Positions 17,160 through 27,397 are shown, counted from the stretch's first letter. The stretch: 64,000 nucleotides of DNA from Paenibacillus hunanensis (GCF_014645615.1 NZ_BMMB01000002.1:434001-498000); one strand, 5' to 3'. Notes: generated by a model from the sequence alone, not told the origin. Numbers and translations: made by a program.

Positions 17160-19445
17160 TTATTTTCGCTGCTCGCCTGGTGGTGAAATGAGACTACCGG
17201 GCTTCATTTTCAGCTTGCGATAATCACCAGGCGTGACCCCGATAATACGTTTGAATACACGTCCAAATGTAATCGAGTTCGCATAGCCGACCTGAATCGC
17301 GATATTTTGAATCGTATCATCGGTAGAATGCAGCAATTCCTCTGCCCGCTGTAAACGAAGCTGAACAAGCAGATCAATGAATTTTACATCCAGCTCGGCT
17401 TTGAACAGGTGGCTGACATATTTGGGCGTAACATTGAACCGTTCGCTCAGATGATTCAGCGACAGATCAGGATTGGCAAAATGCTCCTCCATATACGCCT
17501 TCATATCTCCGATGAGCGCACGCTGATTGGTAGAGTCTCCTGCTTCCTCATAAATGCGATATAACTGTTCCAAATATGGCATTAATGCGGTCTGTAGCTC
17601 ATCCACCGTCTCGGCATGAGCGATTTGCTCCATGACAACCTCTGCGTGCTCACTCGCCAGTAGCTGATCCAGTGATGCCGACATGCCCTCCAGCTCCCGA
17701 TTAAGCATTTGCAGCAGGGATAGCACGAGCGAGCGGATACTATCATCACGCAGTACATCGTCCTCCAGCTGGAGCAGGAGCTGCTGTAGATGATCGCGCC
17801 ATTCGGGCTGACGAAGACGAAACTCCTTGATCCAATCCGAGATCAATTGTAAGTAACGATAGCTGTCAGGCTCGCCGCCTTCTGGCAGATCGCTATACAT
17901 GACAACGCCATCGCGCCCTAACGTCATTGAATATTTCATCGATTCTACAGCGGTCTCATAAGCGAGATGCAGCTGAGAGGCCTGCTTCACCGTTACGCCC
18001 GTGCCAAATATCATCGGTAAATGCAGATTGTGCTCCACCCATTCCCGGCTACCTGCCGCAAGGGAAAAGAGTAGCCGCGTCCACTGACGTTCATCGCCTT
18101 CACCCGCAATAATAATGCCAGCACGGCGCGCACTGATCCACTCTGACCAGCCGTATACACCATCCTGCTGTGCCAGCTCCTGAAACACATTGGTCAGCGC
18201 CAGCTTGAGTGTATTATGCTCCTGCGTATTACCCTTTTCACGAAAAGCATGATAGTCCTGAATCTCGGCGACGATACAGGTGTAGGTCAGACGCTCATCT
18301 ATACCTGTTCGACCCGCAAGCTCCGGGAAAATGCGCAGGCGCTCCAGCTCCTGCGGCAATTCCTCCGGTGGCTCACCTTCAATCCAGTTCATAAATAACC
18401 GGCGACGGTGAATAAGCAGGTTCTCATGATGCTGACGCTCATAATCGACCGTTTGATCAATCAGACTTTCCAGCGCCTGATCGATCAGCGCCATTTCGTC
18501 CTTGCGCGGTGAATCATGGGCAGATAGCTGTAGCGATTCAATTCGCTGCATCATCACCTGAATCGGCTTATAATTTTTACGTGTAATGTAGATAATATAG
18601 GCGATCGATGCGAGTACGACGAGCAAGCCGATCAGCACCCAGATATAAGAGATAACCGATACCCAGGCAAATAGCTGTCCTGCGCGCAGTCCACTTTCCA
18701 GCGTCCAGCCCAGACGCTGTGAACGCAGCTGTGTCAGCGGCTGATCATGCTCCACCGCAGCCTCCTCTGTCAGTGCAGGTGGATAGATCTGTTTGCCTGC
18801 CGCATCCGTAATCGTCAAAAAGGACACCTGGCTATTCACCATGGAGGCAGCTAGCTGCTGCATACCGTAGACGCTCACATTAATCACGATCATCCCCTGA
18901 TCGCCAAAAGGCAGCGGCAGGCGCTTATGCATACTGATCACCTGACGCTGATCATCCCCGCCCATTTCGGCAAAGGAGCGCGATGTCGACCAGCCCTGCT
19001 GCTCCGGCTCCTTTAATGCACGGTCGATAAATGCCTCATCGCGAAAGCCCTGTAACGGTTGCAGCCCTTGCACCGTCAATACACTGTGATCCGAATCGCG
19101 GTACACATATACCGACTCCAGCAGATCATTGTTGTCCATTAACTGACGTAAATGCTCTACTACCTGATACGTTACGCCTGTATTGCCTGTATTACGCTCG
19201 GCCAGAAATTCATCATAGATCGTCGACGTTTCCACATCACGCAATACATCCATTTCAATCTCCTGCACCGTTCGCTCCATCGTGTCCATCATATAGCTAG
19301 TCGAGATTCGATCCGCACGCGCGGTTTCTTTTTTGGAAATCTCATTGATGACGATAAATGACAGGAAAATGAGCATGGAGATCGTCAGTAGGAAAATAGG
19401 GAAATACGATAATAGCAACCGCCGATACCAGTTTTTTGACAACAA
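17160..19445 (-). CDS. Membrane-bound AraC-family sensor-regulator
   Basis: A 761-residue one-protein sensor and transcription factor. Helix 1 (about 10-34, LLLSYFPIFLLTISMLIFLS) and helix 2 (about 262-286, YIWVLIGLLVVLASIAYIIY) bracket an extracellular sensing domain. A cytoplasmic linker with a degenerate cyclase-like region follows. The last 100 residues form the AraC double helix-turn-helix ('LSLNHLSERFNVTPKYVSHLFK' and 'TIQNIAIQVGYANSITFGRVFK', then 'GVTPGDYRK'). Such proteins activate neighbouring CUT1 transporter genes, here most likely the binding proteins just downstream. The start is a TTG with GGGGGA 6-7 nt upstream. One AAGTTTAT match (19660-19667) lies in its own promoter region. 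Confidence 0.9.
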   Translation of the reverse strand: MLSKNWYRRLLLSYFPIFLLTISMLIFLSFIVINEISKKETARADRISTSYMMDTMERTVQEIEMDVLRDVETSTIYDEFLAERNTGNTGVTYQVVEHLRQLMDNNDLLESVYVYRDSDHSVLTVQGLQPLQGFRDEAFIDRALKEPEQQGWSTSRSFAEMGGDDQRQVISMHKRLPLPFGDQGMIVINVSVYGMQQLAASMVNSQVSFLTITDAAGKQIYPPALTEEAAVEHDQPLTQLRSQRLGWTLESGLRAGQLFAWVSVISYIWVLIGLLVVLASIAYIIYITRKNYKPIQVMMQRIESLQLSAHDSPRKDEMALIDQALESLIDQTVDYERQHHENLLIHRRRLFMNWIEGEPPEELPQELERLRIFPELAGRTGIDERLTYTCIVAEIQDYHAFREKGNTQEHNTLKLALTNVFQELAQQDGVYGWSEWISARRAGIIIAGEGDERQWTRLLFSLAAGSREWVEHNLHLPMIFGTGVTVKQASQLHLAYETAVESMKYSMTLGRDGVVMYSDLPEGGEPDSYRYLQLISDWIKEFRLRQPEWRDHLQQLLLQLEDDVLRDDSIRSLVLSLLQMLNRELEGMSASLDQLLASEHAEVVMEQIAHAETVDELQTALMPYLEQLYRIYEEAGDSTNQRALIGDMKAYMEEHFANPDLSLNHLSERFNVTPKYVSHLFKAELDVKFIDLLVQLRLQRAEELLHSTDDTIQNIAIQVGYANSITFGRVFKRIIGVTPGDYRKLKMKPGSLISPPGEQRK

Positions 19446-19951
19446 TGGACTTCCCCCTTCCTCAGCATACTCTGTCCATCTATTTCAACAGGTACGTTAA
19501 ATGCACGGTAGGTTTCTTTCTGAGCATGTACTCGTTATCCATTTTTCGATAGGATTGTTCTGTTTCTGATGCGATTAAATGTGACGTAGAAAAGTACCAC
19601 TTCTTTTTTATTCTATACTTTTCTGCGTATTCTGTAGAGGGATTTACACAAATTTAAAGATAAACTTTATCGAAATGATCGCTGTCATACATTATCGGCT
19701 TGTTATGGAATAATATGGAGTTCTATAGCTCCAGGCTGTGAACTATATGACCCCGTTGAAGCATAGCATCTATCATTAAGCATACACGTAAAGCCAGCCT
19801 GCATAAATACAGACTGGCTTCGTAATTCGTAATATACATATCATGAATCCTTCATCAGCTCTATATGATCCACAAGTATTGCATCGATCCGAATCCAGTT
19901 CTACCTTTGCAGCAAAATTGGGACCCCATCGTATCGATCTCCATTCTCCCT
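19446..19951. other. Gene-free interval between AraC regulator and MFS gene
   Basis: No gene is supported. It holds an isolated half-site ATAAACTT at 19660-19667, identical to the repeats upstream of the binding-protein genes, and the hairpin at 19791-19820. The rest is AT-rich and featureless. Confidence 0.5.
19791..19820 (-). terminator. Hairpin downstream of the MFS gene
   Basis: Arms AAGCCAG-C-CTG and CAG-A-CTGGCTT (19791-19801 / 19810-19820) with one mismatch. It lies about 130 nt after the MFS stop, with a short T-run on the minus strand. Confidence 0.5.
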
Positions 19952-21193
19952 TTAACCGATCACCGGCGTCTGCTCCCGATCCCGACTACGACTTGCTACA
20001 TAGCCGAGCAATACAGCGCCCAGTACCGCACTAATAATACACGACAGATTCATAGCCGCCGCACCGCCTGCTTCCAGCAAATATCCGTTGAGCAGATTAC
20101 CTGCAATGCCAGCCAGACCGACAAATACCATATTGAAAATACTTTGAGCGGTCGCCTGCATATGTCGTGAAGCGATACGTGATACATACTCCACCGCCGA
20201 AATATAGAAAAATCCAAAGGATAGTCCATGCAGTAGCTGTACCGCGATCATCACCCACGGCACCGGGAAAAGATACTGAATCCCCCAGCGCAAAATATAG
20301 GCAAAGGCGGCAATCAGCAGCATGCGTTCATGACCATAGCGTGCAATTACACGCGCCGCCAGCAGCATAGCTGGAATATTCGCTGCTGAAGCGATGAATA
20401 GCCCGACCCCTGCCAGCTCCAGCGTACCGCCCGCCTCTTCAAAGGACAGCACAAAATAGGAGTTAAATGCTGTCAGCGTCTGATTGACCAGCAGACAGCC
20501 TCCGAGGAAGCATAGAAATAGACGATTCCCCAGCAAGCTACGAATACCCGTAGATAGTGACTGCTGTAGCACACGACTTTCATCCGAACGACTCGGCAAG
20601 GTCAGTGTTAATACGGCTGCCAGCAGATTAAACACAAGAAAGGGAATCCAGATCAACGATATATCGATCCGACTCACATACAGACCACCAAGATAGCTTC
20701 CTGCCGCTGTACCGAGACTACCGAGAAAACGAATCGCACCATACGTCGTATTAGCCTTCTGGGCAGCGACCAGTGCGTAGGAATCCGCCATTGGTGCCTG
20801 TGTGGCGGTGAATACCATCGATATCGTATAAATAATCGTGAGCACAATAAAATACGGACTTTGATAAAACACCGACAACAGCGCCGGCACAGCCACACTG
20901 AGCATCAGCACAAGTCGCATCTGCTGAAAGCGATCGACCACCAGTCCCCAGAACGGCTGAATCAAGATCGAAATGAACGTACCGATCGACATCAGCAAAC
21001 CGACCTGTGTGCTACCTAACCCACCATGCACCAGCATCGTGGACATGTATGGATTGAACATGCCTCCAGCCAATCCAGCCAGCAAATAAAAGCTGCGAAT
21101 GCGTAGCAAGGTCTGCTGTGATTCGCGGTCTACAGACGTAGAGGACACAGCCTCCCGCTTCAATCTTGCCTTCTCACCAAATAATGAACCCAT
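19952..21193 (-). CDS. MFS transporter (sugar-permease-like)
   Basis: A 413-residue major facilitator with about 12 hydrophobic helices. Diagnostic stretches: 'FYLLAGLAGGMFNPYMSTML', 'GLVVDRFQQMRL' in the loop 2-3 position, and 'YGAIRFLGSLGTAAGSYLGG', which resembles the LacY/nucleoside-proton-symporter-like group (MFS_1_like). The ATG at 21193 has AAGGAG 8 nt upstream; the frame extends to 21271 without a site. It lies on the same strand as the ROK kinase and ROK repressor but 372 nt away, so a shared regulon for sugar uptake and phosphorylation is plausible. Confidence 0.85.
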   Translation of the reverse strand: MGSLFGEKARLKREAVSSTSVDRESQQTLLRIRSFYLLAGLAGGMFNPYMSTMLVHGGLGSTQVGLLMSIGTFISILIQPFWGLVVDRFQQMRLVLMLSVAVPALLSVFYQSPYFIVLTIIYTISMVFTATQAPMADSYALVAAQKANTTYGAIRFLGSLGTAAGSYLGGLYVSRIDISLIWIPFLVFNLLAAVLTLTLPSRSDESRVLQQSLSTGIRSLLGNRLFLCFLGGCLLVNQTLTAFNSYFVLSFEEAGGTLELAGVGLFIASAANIPAMLLAARVIARYGHERMLLIAAFAYILRWGIQYLFPVPWVMIAVQLLHGLSFGFFYISAVEYVSRIASRHMQATAQSIFNMVFVGLAGIAGNLLNGYLLEAGGAAAMNLSCIISAVLGAVLLGYVASRSRDREQTPVIG

Positions 21194-21565
21194 TCCATTT
21201 GCTCCTTCTCTATCCGTTATCCAAGCGTGGCGCTGTCTGCTTCGTGGCAGCAGCTTTTCTCTATCGGTCACATACAGAAGATGAGGTGGCAGACTTTATG
21301 TAGGTGTCCGCTTCTTTTCCCCATCGTCCTGCTGGTGCCGTTGATCCTGTGTGGATCGCTCGGAGCCGGGGATTCCGGCCCCGGTATATACAGTATGGTC
21401 ATGGATTGGTGTTCTATGGTGTAAGGATGATATTCAATTGTGAACAGCGTCTAGCATCTATCATGTGTAAAAAAATATCCCGTTCATCGTGAGCAATCGC
21501 GATAATCGGAGCTTGAAGTGTGTAGGCTTCGCTATAGCAAGACGAACGATGCGGTCAACCTACAC
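21194..21565. other. Gene-free interval between MFS gene and ROK kinase
   Basis: No gene supported. There are GC-rich complementary hexamers near 21366-21384 (CCGGGG/CCCCGG) and a long-loop inverted repeat GTGTAGG/CCTACAC (21520-21526 / 21559-21565) just past the kinase stop. Neither is a convincing terminator. Confidence 0.4.
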
Positions 21566-22585
21566 TTAACGCTCCGCAGGTGTACGCAGTGTCTGCAATA
21601 CGCCATACACCGCGCCCAGCGCTCCGGCTTCATTTCCAAGCCGTGCGGGTACAAGCTGTGCTTCAATCGGTGTAAACTGCTGCACACGCCTGGTTAACTC
21701 ACTCATATAATAGCTGGATTCCGACACGCCGCCGCCAACGACGATGCGCTCCGGATTAAGTAAAGACACAATATTCGCCAGTCCTGCTGCCATATAGCCG
21801 ATGGGCTCTGCCATAATCGCCTGTGCATCCCCATCGCCCGCTGCTGCCAGCTGCAATACATGGATCGCCTGCACCTGCTCGATCGTGCCTGCCTGAGCAA
21901 TAATCTGCTCGCCTGCCCCTCCTGCACGCTGATGCAGCCAGCGGCGTGCATGCTCACCGATGCCTGTGCCTGAGGCAAGCGATTCATAGCGTCCGAATTC
22001 CAGACTGCTCACCGAGCCAGCTGCTTCCTCTGGTCGATGATCGACGACAAAGTAGGAAATTTCACCAGCGGTATAGCCTGCTCCGCGGTGTAACTCACCA
22101 TTAAGGATCATCGCACCGCCGATTCCTGTACCAACAGTGACCATTACCATCTGCGTGCTGCCTGCACCAGCGCCCTGCCAGCATTCGCCCAGTGCAGCAA
22201 TATTCACGTCATTGTCCAGATATAATGGGCCGCTATAATACGGTCGGATCAGCTCCAGCAGATTCACCCCATCCAGCGGTAATGCAGGCACATGATGAAT
22301 CATGCCTGTGTGCGGATTGACCGCGCCAGGGAAGCCGATACCGATACCGATTAAGCTATGACGAAGCAGTCCAGCCTCCTGTAGCACCTCATCCAGCTGC
22401 TGAAATACCCCTTCGATAAAGGCTTCTGCGTGCTCCGCCTGTACCGTTGGCTTTTTATTACGCACAACGACATGCCCACTATTGTCTGTAATCAGAATCA
22501 ATGTCTTCGTACCGCCAATATCGATGCCTGCTGTATAGCCTGAGCCGGACAGGCCGGGAACAGATTGTGCTGCCGATTGCTTCAT
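21566..22585 (-). CDS. ROK-family sugar kinase (glucokinase-like)
   Basis: A 339-residue ROK kinase. The phosphate-binding segment 'AGIDIGGTKTLILI' (about 18-31) and 'LYLDNDVNIAALGECWQGAG', with the catalytic Asp and ROK signature, are followed by 'MVTVGTGIGGAMILNGELHRGAGYTAGEISYFV' and 'LLNPERIVVGGGV'. It phosphorylates a hexose with ATP. The usual CXCGXXGC zinc motif of many ROK kinases is absent. AGGAGG lies 9 nt before this ATG; another ATG at 22591 overlaps the repressor stop (ATGA) but is only 3 nt from the site. Translational coupling to the repressor is clear either way. Confidence 0.88.
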   Translation of the reverse strand: MKQSAAQSVPGLSGSGYTAGIDIGGTKTLILITDNSGHVVVRNKKPTVQAEHAEAFIEGVFQQLDEVLQEAGLLRHSLIGIGIGFPGAVNPHTGMIHHVPALPLDGVNLLELIRPYYSGPLYLDNDVNIAALGECWQGAGAGSTQMVMVTVGTGIGGAMILNGELHRGAGYTAGEISYFVVDHRPEEAAGSVSSLEFGRYESLASGTGIGEHARRWLHQRAGGAGEQIIAQAGTIEQVQAIHVLQLAAAGDGDAQAIMAEPIGYMAAGLANIVSLLNPERIVVGGGVSESSYYMSELTRRVQQFTPIEAQLVPARLGNEAGALGAVYGVLQTLRTPAER

Positions 22586-22587
22586 GG

Positions 22588-23835
22588 TCATACTCCTCCT
22601 TGATCTTGTTGGATCGCTTCCTTGCCACCAATCACTAGCATTTCCTCTCGAATATAACGGAAAGAGCGCTGTACTCCTGCCCATGCTGCGCCGCACATGA
22701 TCGCACCCTCATGACTTTCTTCCAATCTGGACGCGCTAAGCTCTGGCATGACTGGCACCAGTGCGGGTAGTGCCTGCTGTACAATCGGTAAAAACACATC
22801 TGCCGCCTGCCCGATCTGTCCACCCAGCACAATGCGCTCCGGTGCAAGCAAGGATGCCATCTGTGCCAGTGGTAAAATTAGCCGATCTGCATATCGCTCG
22901 AAAACCTGTACTGCCAGCGGATGTCCATTCTTCGCCTGCTCCAGCAGCTCCGGTATTGTCCAGCTTGCTGCATCCGTGTCATCGGATTGCTGGGCGGCTT
23001 CATGCAATAGCTCACGCAAGCCTTCATTGCCGATATACTGCTCCAATCGCTGATATTCTGTTCCATCTATGCCCGTCTCGGCTTTACGAAGGGCAGCCTG
23101 TCCCCATTCGCCAGCCGCTCCAGCCAGACCGCGATAGATTTGTCCTTGAATGACGATCCCTGTACCGACGCCCTCACCGAGCGAAATGTAAATAAAGCTA
23201 CAGGCACCTGCTCCATTTCCATATTCCTGCTCCGCTACAGCTGCCAGATTCACATCGTTATCAAGCAGCACCTCTGCTCCCAGTAATTGACGAAGCGCTG
23301 GCGCAGATAATAGCTCTCCATAGCGCTCTAGCTGCGGTAATAGCGTCTGCACATATCCGGTATATGGATCAACGACTGCTGGTATACCCGCACTAACAAA
23401 TCGAATCGGCCCATCCTCCGGTGCATGCCGGGTAACGATATCCTTTAAGCGCTGCTGCAAGGCTTGCTGGGCATTCGAATGCCCCTCCAGCTCCGCCCAT
23501 GCGATATATCCGGTATTGCGCACCTTGCCCGATAGATCGGTCATGCCCGTCTGGATGCCCTCCGCTCCAATATCGAGCAGGAAAATATGAAATACCTGCG
23601 GATTGAATTCCAGTACCTGACCTTTACGACCTTGCTGATTCGTATCAAGCCCCGTCTCCACAACGAGTCGGTGGTAAAGTAAATTTTGCACAGCCGAAGA
23701 AACGGTTGGCTTGCTCAGACCGGTACGACGACTGATTTCAGCACGCGATAATCCAGCCTCATTCACGATCAGCTCCAGAATCAAATATTCGTTAAAGTTA
23801 CGAATCATCTGCGGATTTCCGATAGATGTCAGCAT
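22588..23835 (-). CDS. ROK-family transcriptional repressor (NagC/XylR-like)
   Basis: A 415-residue ROK regulator. The N-terminal winged helix-turn-helix reads 'LSRAEISRRTGLSKPTVSSAVQNLL' (about 29-53) and is followed by a ROK sugar-binding domain ('LLDNDVNLAAVAEQEYGNGAGA', 'YISLGEGVGTGIVIQGQIYRGLAGAAGEWG', 'LLAPERIVLGGQIG'). It has GGAG 5 nt before the ATG. Its stop overlaps the kinase start, and a perfect palindrome (23858-23878) sits in its own promoter region, so it very likely represses itself and the kinase until the sugar is present. Confidence 0.9.
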   Translation of the reverse strand: MLTSIGNPQMIRNFNEYLILELIVNEAGLSRAEISRRTGLSKPTVSSAVQNLLYHRLVVETGLDTNQQGRKGQVLEFNPQVFHIFLLDIGAEGIQTGMTDLSGKVRNTGYIAWAELEGHSNAQQALQQRLKDIVTRHAPEDGPIRFVSAGIPAVVDPYTGYVQTLLPQLERYGELLSAPALRQLLGAEVLLDNDVNLAAVAEQEYGNGAGACSFIYISLGEGVGTGIVIQGQIYRGLAGAAGEWGQAALRKAETGIDGTEYQRLEQYIGNEGLRELLHEAAQQSDDTDAASWTIPELLEQAKNGHPLAVQVFERYADRLILPLAQMASLLAPERIVLGGQIGQAADVFLPIVQQALPALVPVMPELSASRLEESHEGAIMCGAAWAGVQRSFRYIREEMLVIGGKEAIQQDQGGV

Positions 23836-23857
23836 GGTAGCTCCTTTTCATAATGTT

Positions 23858-23878
23858 TTAGTAAATCACCTTTACTAA
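23858..23878. promoter_or_regulatory. Palindromic ROK operator
   Basis: Perfect inverted repeat TTAGTAAA - 5 nt - TTTACTAA, 23 nt upstream of the ROK repressor start and about 83 nt before the divergent Crp promoter. AT-rich TTAG/CTAA arms are typical of XylR/ROK operators in Firmicutes. Confidence 0.75.
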
Positions 23879-23960
23879 TTAGATTGAAATCAGTATACGC
23901 TCGCCTACAGCCAGTGTCCATCATTATTTTGTGCATTGGGAAAATTGTTTTTATGCTGAT

Positions 23961-23988
23961 TTGTAGCGGTATTCAGGCATGTTATATT
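23961..23988 (+). promoter_or_regulatory. Promoter of the Crp-like gene
   Basis: TTGTAG (23961-23966), 16 nt, TATATT (23983-23988), ending 36 nt before the GTG start. Confidence 0.5.
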
Positions 23989-24024
23989 GGTGTTATGATG
24001 CTAACAGAATGGAGGGTATACATC

Positions 24025-24543
24025 GTGCATTTACATAAGGGAGATATTCTGTTCCGACAGGGCGAGGATGGCCCATTATATCGGATCAAAAGCGGCCTGT
24101 TCAAAATCGTTCGCTTGCATGAGGATGGCAGTCTATTTCTATTTAATATCATTGTACCGGGTGAGATGATTCCACATCATTCACTCATTAGCCCGATGAG
24201 CTATCATGGTACAGCGATCGCGCTAACGGACTGTGAGGTTGAGGTTGTGCATGCTGCTGGCTGGTATCGCCAGCTAAATGAACAGCCTGCACAGTACCGG
24301 GAGATTGCCGCATTGCTACAGGATAAGCTCCGGATGATGCAGCAGCGGATCGATCAATTAACACGCACCACACCCACCGATAAGCTGGAGCAGCTCCAGC
24401 ACTGGTTTGCCAGCTATCTGCACGATATTCCGATTACTGATCTATTAACACAGGATGAAATTGGACAATTGATCGGCTTACGCCGCGAAACGGTGAATCG
24501 ACTGCTACGCGCACAGGCCAAACAACAAAAGGACAGCCTGTAA
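24025..24543 (+). CDS. Crp/Fnr-family transcriptional regulator
   Basis: A 172-residue, short Crp/Fnr regulator. The cyclic-nucleotide-binding-like beta roll runs from 'LHKGDILFRQGEDGPLYRIKSGLFKI' through 'FNIIVPGEMI'. The C-terminal helix-turn-helix is 'LTQDEIGQLIGLRRETVNRLLR' (about 144-165). No Fnr-type N-terminal cysteine cluster and no clear cAMP-binding RxS motif are present, so the signal is unknown. The GTG at 24025 has GGAGGG 8 nt upstream; ATGs further upstream lack a ribosome site and add unrelated residues. The stop codon sits in the loop of its own terminator. Confidence 0.85.
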   Translation: MHLHKGDILFRQGEDGPLYRIKSGLFKIVRLHEDGSLFLFNIIVPGEMIPHHSLISPMSYHGTAIALTDCEVEVVHAAGWYRQLNEQPAQYREIAALLQDKLRMMQQRIDQLTRTTPTDKLEQLQHWFASYLHDIPITDLLTQDEIGQLIGLRRETVNRLLRAQAKQQKDSL

Positions 24544-24555
24544 AAGGCTGTCCTT
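24529..24555 (+). terminator. Terminator overlapping the Crp-like stop codon
   Basis: Arms AAGGACAGCC (24529-24538) and GGCTGTCCTT (24546-24555); the TAA stop lies in the loop. The T-run is short. Confidence 0.6.
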
Positions 24556-24648
24556 CGATGTACTACTCGATCTGCATCTTCTGATTCACTTGTGCGACAC
24601 GGGTTATCGTATACATAACGACACTAAAGCCAAATACAAGGAGGAACT

Positions 24649-25185
24649 ATGATGAAACCATCACCATCCTGCTCGATCCATACCCGACTCTTCACGGATG
24701 ACGGTACGATTCCGAATCATCCTACATTACCTGTCGTCATCTATAGTGGCGCTTTTCCTGCCTCACCGGATGCGATGGAGGATGTATTCAACCGCAACGG
24801 CTGGCTGAATAGCTGGACGAACGGTGTATTTGACTACCATCACTATCATAGCAATGCACATGAGGTGCTTGGCGTGATTAGCGGTGAAGTCACTCTACGT
24901 CTTGGCGGTGAGCAGGGCGAGACGGTAACGCTGCGCGCAGGCGATGTAGTCGTGCTCCCTGCTGGCACCGGACATCGTCGTCTGGACGCGAGTTCAGACT
25001 TTCGCATCGTTGGCGCGTATCCGCAGGGGATGTCCTACAATGTACGCACAGGCGCGCCCGGTGAGCATGAGCAGGCACTCAAGGAGATTCCTCATGTCCC
25101 TGTACCTGATACCGATCCGGTGTTCGGCGAGCAGGGGCCGTTGCTGGAACACTGGTCAGGAACCTCCATTCGCCACCCTCATTAA
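24649..25185 (+). CDS. Cupin-domain protein (YjlB-like)
   Basis: A 178-residue single-domain cupin resembling Bacillus YjlB. It starts with 'RLFTDDGTIPNHPTLPVVIYSGAF'. The metal site is readable: 'YHHYHSNAHEVLGVISGEVTLRLGG' supplies the H-x-H...E motif, and 'GDVVVLPAGTGHRRL' the second-motif histidine. Cupins of this type bind a divalent metal; the substrate is unknown. AAGGAGG stands 4 nt before the first of two adjacent ATGs. It is monocistronic and closed by the hairpin at 25240. Confidence 0.85.
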   Translation: MMKPSPSCSIHTRLFTDDGTIPNHPTLPVVIYSGAFPASPDAMEDVFNRNGWLNSWTNGVFDYHHYHSNAHEVLGVISGEVTLRLGGEQGETVTLRAGDVVVLPAGTGHRRLDASSDFRIVGAYPQGMSYNVRTGAPGEHEQALKEIPHVPVPDTDPVFGEQGPLLEHWSGTSIRHPH

Positions 25186-25239
25186 TATCGATCGCTTTGA
25201 TATGGAAATGCAGCGTCCCTTTTGAATATCGATGGAGAC

Positions 25240-25266
25240 ACGAGCAGCTACGTGCTGCTCGTTTTA
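25240..25266 (+). terminator. Rho-independent terminator after cupin gene
   Basis: Arms ACGAGCAGC (25240-25248) and GCTGCTCGT (25254-25262) followed by TTTTAAAATTT. It also abuts the end of the convergent chemoreceptor gene. Confidence 0.8.
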
Positions 25267-27336
25267 AAATTTAAATTGACTAACGAGTGCACTCAGACGC
25301 TCAGCACTATCGCTCGTCTTACGAACTTCATCGGTTACCTCAGTTGCACGATCCATAATACGCTGTGCTTCCTCCGCAATCTCTTCTGTATTGTCGGCAG
25401 ACTCGTTATTAGAAAGGGCAATCTCGTGAATCGCCTGCGATAGATTTTGCACCGATGCACTAAGCTGCTGGCTCGTTGCGCTGAATTCGCTCACCATTTT
25501 ATCGATATCGCCTGCATCGTTGATATAGTTATCGCTGGTTTCTCTCATCATCTGATAGTCAGCAGCAACTTCGCCTGTTAACAAGCCCATCAGACGTGCG
25601 CTATAATCCTGCAAGCTGCTCACTGATTCGACAACCTCGCTTGTGATGCCTTGAATCTGGTTCACTGTCTCGCGCGAAGCATCTGCCAGCACACGAATCT
25701 CGCTGGCAACGACAGAGAAGCCTTTACCTGCTTCACCTGCACGCGCTGCCTCAATCGAAGCATTGAGTGCAAGCAGATTCGTCTGCTTCGTAATTTGCAA
25801 AATCGAGTCACTGAGCGACTTGATCATCTCTACCGAGCGTGATTGCTCCAGCGCTTGATCCAGACCACCCTTGATCTCGTAATAGACTTTACCAGTTAAC
25901 GCAATTGAATCCTCCAGGCGCTGCTTCAAGTTGTTGGCACGATCGTTGATTGCTGCCGCATGCTCTGCACCTTGCTGCGCACCATTCGCAATCGTATCAA
26001 TCGCCGTCTCGAATTCGCGCGTCGATGCGCTGATCTCCTGCGTGGATGCCGCGGTCTGCTCCATACCTGCGGACATATTTTGCGTTGTTGCCGATACATT
26101 TTCGATTCGTCCTGCGGTCTCGCGGAAGGCTTCTGTCGTACGATTGTTGATCGAACGCAAGGTTTTCACTTCTTCTGCCACTTGATGAATCATGCCACGC
26201 GTTGTCCCCTGCATCTTCACCAGTGTACGAATCAGCTGTCCTGTCTCACCATTCATGCGCTGATATTTCTCTGGCAGTTCGCCAGAATAATCGCCCTGTG
26301 ACATCTGCTCCAGCTGTGTAGAAGCCAGACGTACCGGACGAATAATACTGCGCACGATCAGGAACAGTACGATCAGCGCTACGATCAAGCTGATTACAGT
26401 AATCAGGAGCATCAAGCCTACCATGCTCTGTACCCGATCCATATACACGCTAACTGGCTGCATCGTCACGACATTTAATCCCAGCACGCTATCTTTTTCA
26501 AAAGAAGCCATATACCGGACGCCGTCCAGTGTTACAAAGCCGTTACCCGAATTTGCATTTTGCATTTGCTGGTACAGACCTTCGCTATTCAGCTGGGCAA
26601 AATTCACTTTCATAATCTGTGCTTTGTTGGATGAAGCGACCACCTCGCCAGAGCGATTCAGAACTACCGTGTTCAGTAACGCATTACTTTTATGCTGTAC
26701 AACATCCTGAAGCAGATTATTCACATTAAGCGGCAAGCCATAGATATCTGGATCGCCACCAGCTTTCGCGCTTGCTGCTGCCTCATCGCCTCCGATGACA
26801 TCACCCACGACGATAACCGCTTCTCCACTTACAGGGGAAGTCATAATATCGCTAACGAATGGGCCTGGCTTCTGCTGTACACCCGGATACCACGGATCGG
26901 TATCTGCCTTCAATACATGAGTGAGCGATTTGCCACCGATCGCATCCATATAGATTTTACCGGCATGCGTAAAGAAAATGTTCTCATACAGTCCGTTGGC
27001 TTCCTTCATTTTCTCTGTAATATTGTCTTCAATGCGAGCGTATTCCGCCTGATCTGTCGTTCCACTTGCATTAAGCTTCTCAAAATAATCCATGATATAT
27101 GGATCTTCTACCATCGCGTCTGCTGCCGATTGCTGTCCCTCGGTAATAATACTTAGTTCTTTGACCTTTTCCGATACGATACTGTTAAGTGATTGCATCG
27201 TGGATTGCTCGTATGACTGACTGACATTATAGCCTACAATTCCCATCGCAATGAGCATCGGCACGATAATACATACCGCAGCGATACCGAGGATGCGAGC
27301 AAAAAGGCTACCGGACCATTGTTTAAGTCGATTCAT
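25264..27336 (-). CDS. Methyl-accepting chemotaxis protein
   Basis: A 690-residue chemoreceptor. Helix 1 (about 11-34) and helix 2 (about 302-325, [23 protein letters not shown]) enclose a dCache-like periplasmic sensor ('[24 protein letters not shown]' is typical). A HAMP domain ([24 protein letters not shown]) leads to the cytoplasmic signalling hairpin with the conserved tip '[30 protein letters not shown]'. It signals ligand binding to CheA/CheW. No chemotaxis operon is nearby. A weak SigD-like promoter lies upstream. The sensor's ligand is unknown. Confidence 0.95.
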   Translation of the reverse strand: MNRLKQWSGSLFARILGIAAVCIIVPMLIAMGIVGYNVSQSYEQSTMQSLNSIVSEKVKELSIITEGQQSAADAMVEDPYIMDYFEKLNASGTTDQAEYARIEDNITEKMKEANGLYENIFFTHAGKIYMDAIGGKSLTHVLKADTDPWYPGVQQKPGPFVSDIMTSPVSGEAVIVVGDVIGGDEAAASAKAGGDPDIYGLPLNVNNLLQDVVQHKSNALLNTVVLNRSGEVVASSNKAQIMKVNFAQLNSEGLYQQMQNANSGNGFVTLDGVRYMASFEKDSVLGLNVVTMQPVSVYMDRVQSMVGLMLLITVISLIVALIVLFLIVRSIIRPVRLASTQLEQMSQGDYSGELPEKYQRMNGETGQLIRTLVKMQGTTRGMIHQVAEEVKTLRSINNRTTEAFRETAGRIENVSATTQNMSAGMEQTAASTQEISASTREFETAIDTIANGAQQGAEHAAAINDRANNLKQRLEDSIALTGKVYYEIKGGLDQALEQSRSVEMIKSLSDSILQITKQTNLLALNASIEAARAGEAGKGFSVVASEIRVLADASRETVNQIQGITSEVVESVSSLQDYSARLMGLLTGEVAADYQMMRETSDNYINDAGDIDKMVSEFSATSQQLSASVQNLSQAIHEIALSNNESADNTEEIAEEAQRIMDRATEVTDEVRKTSDSAERLSALVSQFKF

Positions 27337-27370
27337 GAATGTGTTGTCTCCCTATTTTTGAAAATGTGTG

Positions 27371-27397
27371 TTATCCGTTACTATTTCATCTGATTTG
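27371..27397 (-). promoter_or_regulatory. Weak SigD-like promoter of the chemoreceptor gene
   Basis: On the minus strand: CAAA (27394-27397), 15 nt, ACGGATAA (27371-27378), close to the motility consensus TAAA-N15-GCCGATAA with three mismatches. The spacing is exact and the gene is motility-related. Confidence 0.35.
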
